This document shows, one piece after another, positions 58,003 to 64,000 of a DNA stretch of 64,000 nucleotides. The notes under the pieces were generated by a model. That model made no database searches, was not told the origin of the DNA, and saw only the letters and a list, made by a program, of their open reading frames with translations. A program made the position numbers and the translations under genes. The stretch is from Sorghum bicolor (Eukaryota > Streptophyta > Magnoliopsida > Poales > Poaceae): the NCBI RefSeq assembly GCF_000003195.3, contig NC_012878.2, positions 5,274,462 to 5,338,461 of the forward strand, given 5' to 3'. Each line of letters opens with the position of its first letter. Within the stretch, counting starts at the first letter, position 1.

Positions 58003-59581
58003 CTCCTCCTCCTCCTCCTCTCCTCGTACAGGTTGTCAGGTTCTTGACCTCTTGTGCTCGTGGTCTGGTGGTGGTTTCGTGGAGGTCCGTCTATGGACTG
58101 CAGAAGGCGGTGGCCTCCGGTCTCTGTCTATATGATAATTTTAATAGATGCCAAACGACGCTGCCACGGATGTGCATGTGGCAGTGACAATGATACCGAT
58201 CCCTGCACGCTGCAGTTTTGCTTCCGTGACCTTGGATTCTACTCCCTCCGTAATGCATGCAATTACGAGAATAATGCCAGTCAAACAATCTCAGCTTTAA
58301 CCATATATAGAGAGCAACTCCAACAGTTTACTAACAGTAGTATCCTAGGATTTTTACCAAAACAAAAAAAACAGCCTCCAACAAGTTGGCAAAACTACTT
58401 GGCAATTTTGTGAGCTTGGCAAAATTCCCCCTTCAATTGGCAAATATGCCAAGTCCTCCATCACTTGGCATCACGTGTATCCCAATTTGCCAACTAGTTT
58501 TGCCAACTTGTTGGAGGCTCAATTTTGTGATTTTGGCAAAAATCCTAGGATGCCAAGTTCTTTTGCCAAGCCCAAATGTTGGAGAAGGCCTCTTTTTTTA
58601 CTTGGCATTTGGTTTTAAGACTTGGCAAAACTATAGATTTGCCAATTGAGTTTTAGCAAACTATTGGATTTGCTCTTATAGTAAATAATATTAATTAAAA
58701 TTTATATGAACAAATTTATATTTAAAAACACATTCTATAGTAAATCTAACAATATTTATTTTATATTATAAATGTTATTAGTACATTTTCGCATAACTTT
58801 GATTAAAGTTTAAATCGTTTGAATTTTCGAAATATGAGAATTGTATTTTTTTTGGGGACATAGGTAGTAGATTTTTTGTTTTGGTTAATACCAACTTGAT
58901 CTTGGATGTGCATGTGGGCATGTGGCAGTGACAATGATCCCTGCAGTCGGCAAGTACGTTTAGCTCCTTGCCTTTTATCTCTTCCTTCTGCGAAAAGTAA
59001 TGCATTCATTTTTTTTTTGTTACCAACTTGTCATCTTTTGTCACCTCTTTCTCATGCTGCCATAGTAATACTCAAACTAGATAGTATAACTCTATCTATC
59101 TAGACATATAAAGACAACAGATCATAGGCATTACGCTACGCTACAAAACACATCGTCTAAAAAATGGTGGCTGCTGCTCGAATTTGTCAAAGGTCATCTC
59201 TGCAGATGTGCCTGCATAAGGATATGGATATGGCCGGTCAGGGTCAGCCAATTGGAAAGGCAAAAACACCAGGCAACTTGTTTCACATGTACGTTTTTTG
59301 TTTTTTGTATTCCAGAAAATTCAACTGCTGCATCTACAAAGACAGAAGGAAACGTGAGATGTTTGCAGGACCACGGCACTCCACGTTCCACAGGTAGCCC
59401 TTGATCCATCTAGAACGAGCGATCGACCAACAGCTAGCATTAGTTTCCTCGTCCAATGATCACCACATTGACATCACTGCCACGGCTACAATATGCTGCG
59501 CTTTTTCTTCGCCTTCTGGATGGCAGTGCAGACCCAAAACTGGGTTGGAAAGTACTGTAGCTATCTTCTTTTTATTGTCTG
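58003..59581. other. Intergenic: USP upstream region and LdpA-like gene 3' flank
   Basis: Contains a TIR element at 58311-58676 (separate entry). From 58680 to 59581 there is AT-rich sequence with no recognised gene; the last part is presumably the 3' UTR of the LdpA-like gene. A 77-codon plus-strand frame at 59164-59397 has no recognisable features and is not called. Confidence 0.5.
58311..58676. mobile_element. TIR element with nested inverted repeats, 366 bp
   Basis: Ends AGAGCAACTCCAACAGTTTA and TAGCAAACTATTGGATTTGC-TCT are inverted copies, flanked by TATAG on both sides (58306-58310 and 58677-58681). Inside, GCCTCCAACAAGTTGGCAAA near 58374 pairs with TTTGCCAACTTGTTGGAGGC near 58500-58520, and CCTAGGATTTTT near 58344 pairs with AAAAATCCTAGG near 58540. 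The whole element could fold into one long hairpin. Confidence 0.72.
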
Positions 59582-62500
59582 TCAACTTGTGTCATGGGAA
59601 AGGCTTGGAAGGACTGGATTATAATCCTTCACAGGTCCTATTAATGACATGGCTTCTTGTAGTGCCTCCAGTAGATGATCCGGATGATCCTCGATGCGCA
59701 CACGACCAAACTGTTCTGGTATTTTGCGCAAAGCCCGTCCAACGATCTGCGATGTATGCAGGGAAAAAAAATTATGAGAACACATCGCATACATGTGAGC
59801 ACCATGTTTTCAGTAAGAGCTGAACTAATAGTAAAGGAACAAAATCCACAATAGGGAAGTAGATGCCACATCATCAACAAATGCAACCAGCCTATTTGAT
59901 GATGATGATGATTCAAAGATCATTCCTCTAGGAAAGGGATGGAGATTTAATATTACTAGTTCAAACCTTGCGAGCATAGCCACCATAAGCAATCCCTCCG
60001 ATTAAAGCTTGGTGAGAACTGGCTATTTCAGAGGCTGCGGTCCCTGAATTTCAATTAAATAAAACATATTTTCAGAAAGACATTCACCCCATAATGATAG
60101 GTTGTATAAGTTTTTCTAAAATTACAAATTGCACAAGGAAAGGAATGTAAGAAACAAATTACCTGCAACAGAAATAGATTGGAAAAGACCAGCTTTCTTT
60201 AAGCAGTCAATAGTGTATGAGTTGGTGCCACCGGCCAACTGATAGAAGCCTTCAAAACCACAGGCACAGCAAATAATTAGAAAATACAAGGACGACAGAG
60301 CCACAGCCACATAAGGCCAAAAACATTTCAATTGTTGCCTTCATTTACCAGGAGGTCTTTCTGACATTGAAGCCACATGAGTGGCAAAAGAAACTGTCTC
60401 CCTTGTTGCACCTCGGCCAATGTCGCCACTCATAGGTCGGCCATCTAACTGTTCCGAAAGAAAAGCAATTTAGAAAGTCCCAGCAAAAAAGCACATTACG
60501 TTTACAGGGTCAAAATTCAAATGTACAACATAAATGATATGCATGTTAGGTTCCCATGACATCAAGATGATTAGCAAAGTGATGCTGGCATTTACAGAAA
60601 ATGTAACAACAAACTTAATAGATTTAAAACTACATAATCAAGACAATCTCAAATATCTAGTTTGAAGCTAACATGATTTTTTTTTTAAAAAAAATGTTAA
60701 TAAGGTCATGAACAAGGATGTGTCTAACACTGGATTATACACACAATATTGGAAAGCAGCAATTGAGTAATCATTCTCTTGAGAACTAACCTGCCAAAGA
60801 TTATACCCTTTAAATTGGGACTCCATTATTATGTACATTGCATTCATGAGATCGGCAGTTGATTCTCCTATATTAGGAAGACTAACCTGAAAAAAGGGAA
60901 ACTTTCACATAAATAATGATGGAATGGAAGATTTTTGTCAATAAAAAGACACGGTTACATTTTCAGCAATACAAATATGTGGATAAAGCATGTAACCAAT
61001 TGTGGAACCTACTGCAACCAGCTTCACATTATTGATGGACCCACTCAAGCTGTCCCAGAGGGTATTGAACATATCAGTTCCCCTACAGTGGTGAGAATAT
61101 ATCAGATCAAGTGTAATATGAAATGGAGAAAAGTCGAAAGTTAACTCAACCAACAAAACAACTGAGACAAGAAAAACATACTTTCCAGTGGTATGTATCT
61201 CTATTGCATCAACATCATTACTTTTCAATAATTCAGCAGTCATAGTAGGGTCCCGAACATAGGACACAGCTCCTGAAATGGTTTCAAGCAAAGCTTGCAG
61301 CTTCTATAAGATACACAAGGGAGGAGGGATCAGAACTAACAGAAGGTGACTTTACATTTGCATCCAATGAAGGCTATGTGCAATCCAACGCGTAGTTCTT
61401 AAGGCGACGCCTAGGCGTCCAGGCGACCCTCTAGCGCCTTGCAAAATGCTCGCCTAGGCGGGCAAGGCGGGAGCCTAGGCGTCCAGGCGGTGGTGCATTG
61501 TCATGCCTCGCCTTTACGCCTTAAGAACTATGATTCAAGGTATTGCTTGTCTTATTAACACCGAGTGAACTATTAAGATGGTGCCAAAAAGACAAGAACC
61601 GAACAAAGACAAAATACAGCACTCACTTATTCTGTCATATGGGCAAACTGGTAAGCATCGACCGCATCCATAGCACCGCTCTGTAATTACACCACCCTAC
61701 CCAAGACTCATAAGGAAAATAAAGCTAATGAAAAAGATAACAGGAGCAGAATAAAAGAAGTAAAGAACCAAAGCAACTGATACCTCATATTTACCACGTA
61801 AAGGATCAGATCCAGTGTGCTCTCCACCAACCATGGAATGCTCTAGTGATATTGCATCAGCCGGGCAAACTTTCTCACATGGCTTTGAGCAATCCGGTGG
61901 GCAATCCTCAGGATCAAACCCTAGATAATAAACAATGTTTTTCAGACACAATGAAGTTCAAAGTTAACAGGTTGGCAAATACTTGTAGCGAAAGCAGGAA
62001 ACTAATAGCAATATCATAATCAAAACAATATTTTTGAAGTGACATTAAAGATAATGCATTAAGTCAAACAAACAAGTATAACAGATGATTTTCGAAGCAG
62101 CATGTTCTTACCAGCTTTACGGAAATGAAGATCTCTGCAATCATCATTAACACTAATCATCACCCATGGCCTTTGAACTTCTGGTACGATTGATGCCGCT
62201 ACATCAATACCCTCATTCACTGCACCCACCACAGATGCATCTGCTGCACAATCGATGCAATCCACTGCATGCATAGAACTGTCCGTAATTCATAAGTGTA
62301 ACACCAAGTTTTGTCTTCTTTTATTGGTAAAATCACTGCAGGAGAACTGTTAACTTAGCAGAAATATATACCCACAGCCACCGCAATTATTTTTTTTTGA
62401 AAAACACCACAAACTTTTGTTATTTATCTAATAACTAAAATATTGGATGAACTAATCATTAAGTTTAGTTTCATGAAGCTTTGAAGTTGTCATGCATTAA

Positions 62501-63484
62501 GGGAAGTTTCTCCAATCACTTCATCAGGAGATATTGAATAGAAGCTTCATAACAAAAGTTGCAATATGCATATGTGTAGCTTGTATTCCATTTGGTGTGT
62601 AATATGTACTCTAGTCCTATCTTGCCCTGCTTTTCAAAATCACTAAGTCCTTGTGCTCTATTAATGCCAGTGTTTTAGGCTTTTTTTTTCCTGCAATTCT
62701 GGTTGTTAAACAAAAGGTCAAGCTACAAGTAATTAAAATCTCAATTCTTGACTAACTGAAGTGAAGATATATAAAGAAAACATGTGGGCTGCAACGTGGA
62801 CTGTTACAATGTCAATCTAAAATGCTAAAAATATCCAATCCAAACGAATGTCTCCCAGTTGAATCAACACGCGTACCTCCAGCAAGAGTGTAGACAAGGG
62901 AGAGGTTCCTGACATCAGCAGCATCCTGCATGAACAATAAACATGTAAACAACATGAGGATTATAGCGCAGTGCCACAGTCAGTCAGTAATTCTTCACTC
63001 GTGCATATTGCATCGCGGCCACTGCTACTCTCACTGTGCTACCACATCAAACACCAACTGTACCAGAGAATTGTCCTCCACAGGTTAAACCTGATTCACT
63101 TTTCCTTCTAAGCTAACACCAGCAGCATAAAGTGCGTAGCTTCCTCCCTCCCCCCTCTGCCTTTCAAGCTTTCACCGTCAGATGGAGATGAAGCGCCCGC
63201 TGCTCTTCCTATCCATTTGACCCTACTGTGCACATCCGGTAGTCCCTGGAGCCCAATCTAGTGACGGGTGAAGCAACAAGGTGGAAGGGGGCATGGACGC
63301 ATGGTACCTCGAAGCTGGCGCCACAGATGAGCTTGACCCAGTCGCCGCGCCGGAGAGCCGCGACCTGCGGCGGGTGGTCGCCGGCGAGGCGGACCCGGCG
63401 GGAGTGGGATACGGCGGAGGCCGCGGCCCGGACGGCCGCGTGGGAGGCGAGGAGAGGCGGTGGCGGGACCGGGACGGCGGCCAT
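59582..63484 (-). CDS. LdpA-like plastid iron-sulfur protein
   Basis: Homologue of cyanobacterial LdpA, an Fe-S protein that feeds redox and light state into the circadian clock; the plant role is unknown. Exons: 63308-63484, 62877-62925, 62112-62264, 61784-61920, 61627-61696, 61182-61272, 61013-61082, 60791-60886, 60349-60448, 60163-60249, 59967-60043, 59582-59746; they close to 423 aa. The N-terminus is Ala/Pro/Ser/Arg-rich, a likely chloroplast transit peptide, then GDWVKLICGASFEDAADVRN and GVDCIDCAADASVV as in LdpA. Two 4Fe-4S motifs: Cys133, 137, 141, 145 (CPPDCSKPCEKVCP) and Cys180, 183, 186, 190 (CYGCGRCLPVCP). The C-terminal LdpA-specific domain has QLDGRPMSGDIGRGATRETV. The acceptor of exon 6 has an alternative in frame (starting 61303) that would insert about ten residues; RAVSYVRD fits better. 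A MITE lies in intron 5. Confidence 0.9.
61393..61530. mobile_element. Short MITE with perfect 14 bp inverted ends, 138 bp
   Basis: TAGTTCTTAAGGCG on the left and CGCCTTAAGAACTA on the right are exact inverse copies. The GC-rich interior repeats GCCTAGGCG and GCGTCCAGGCG-like motifs in both orientations, so it folds strongly. Located in intron 5 of the LdpA-like gene. Superfamily not determined; no clear target duplication. Confidence 0.75.
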
Positions 63485-64000
63485 GGCTGGTTGGCTCCTC
63501 GCGCGGCCACTTCACAGCGGCGCTGAGAAATATCTCTTGGATGAAGAAACGGTTTGGCCGGTGGTCGGAGGACCTCACATCCGTCGATTACGAGATGGAC
63601 GGCTAATATGGAGGTAGCTGATTCTGAGACGTGAACATTTAAATGGTCATTGATAATCTACCGCTGGCCATCTTAGGTTATCAAGAGAATGGAATCATTG
63701 TTGCTCTATTCAATTTTCTCTAAAATGAACGCATGAACCTTTAGATTTGAGATGTTGAATATTTTAAGTTTAAAATGTTTGAACTTTAAACTTCTAATTT
63801 ATTTTATTTTATTTTTTTAATTCCAACTTTCATAATTTTACGAATAAAAAGTTTGAATATAAAAATTCAATTTCAATCTTCAAATTTTAAAAGGAAAAAG
63901 TCTACATAACCCCCAAACTATTTAAGGTGGAATACTTTACCCCCCAAAGTATAAAACTGGATATTCTACCCCTGAACTTTCAAAACCGGTCAAATAACCC
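63485..64000. other. LdpA-like gene upstream region and start of a repeat
   Basis: GC-rich sequence upstream of the LdpA-like ATG to about 63600, then AT-rich DNA. From about 63896, AAAAAGTCTACATAACCCCC, with TACTTTACCCCCC and ATATTCTACCCCTGAAC following, looks like the beginning of a dispersed grass repeat that runs off the window. Its type cannot be decided from this fragment. Confidence 0.4.

Noticed and set aside
59164..59397. 77-codon plus-strand frame near the LdpA-like gene end
   Set aside because: No known domain, and it lies in a probable 3' UTR on the opposite strand.
61272..61303. Alternative acceptor adding about ten residues to the LdpA-like protein
   Set aside because: In frame and possible, but the shorter form fits the continuous motif better; left as a note in the gene entry.
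1..64000. CRISPR array, rRNA cluster, or prokaryotic defence system
   Set aside because: No regularly spaced identical repeats with unique spacers, no rRNA sequence, and all genes are intron-containing or plant-type nuclear genes.

Overview
The window is nuclear DNA of a grass, most likely an Andropogoneae species such as Sorghum. Reasons: long intron-containing plant genes, GC-rich first exons typical of Poaceae, a monocot-type CC-NBS-LRR gene, and many Stowaway and Tourist-like MITEs and LTR elements of grass type. The species assignment is inference. There is no prokaryotic system, CRISPR array or rRNA cluster here.

Layout from left to right. (1) 0.9-7.0 kb, minus: a two-exon CC-NBS-LRR resistance gene with a 3 kb intron holding a solo LTR and a LINE fragment. 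(2) 10.2-14.0 kb, minus: gamma-tubulin, 11 exons, 469 aa. (3) 14.5-21.6 kb: a transposon nest with a GC-rich TIR element, a TIR element split by a solo copia-type LTR, and Tourist-like and Stowaway MITEs inserted into each other. (4) 21.9-22.7 kb, minus: an intronless gene of unknown function. (5) 23.5-29.7 kb, minus: plastidial dihydrolipoyl dehydrogenase, 15 exons, 562 aa. (6) 29.7-33.6 kb: intergenic, MITEs and a second solo LTR of the same copia-like family. (7) 34.1-45.4 kb, plus: protein phosphatase 4 regulatory subunit 3 (SMEK/PSY2 family), 24 exons. (8) 45.8-46.2 kb: two LINE 3' ends. (9) 47.0-49.8 kb, minus: vacuolar-type H+-pyrophosphatase, 3 exons, 772 aa. (10) 52.4-54.8 kb, plus: seventh subunit of a plant RNA polymerase, closest to the Pol IV/V form. 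(11) 55.6-58.0 kb, minus: universal stress protein, 4 exons. (12) 59.6-63.5 kb, minus: homologue of the cyanobacterial iron-sulfur clock-input protein LdpA, 12 exons.

The genes form no operon or cluster; they are unrelated housekeeping and defence genes in a gene-rich region. Exon boundaries were read by hand from GT/AG sites, conserved protein sequence and phase. They close in frame for every multi-exon gene, but no transcript evidence was available.

The most unusual structures are: the depth of the MITE nest, with target-site duplications legible at several levels; very short poly-A/T insertions flanked by 13-17 bp duplications, one of which duplicated a gamma-tubulin 5' splice site; and a 54 bp near-perfect palindrome containing the stop codon of the resistance gene. 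No clearly new biological system was found.
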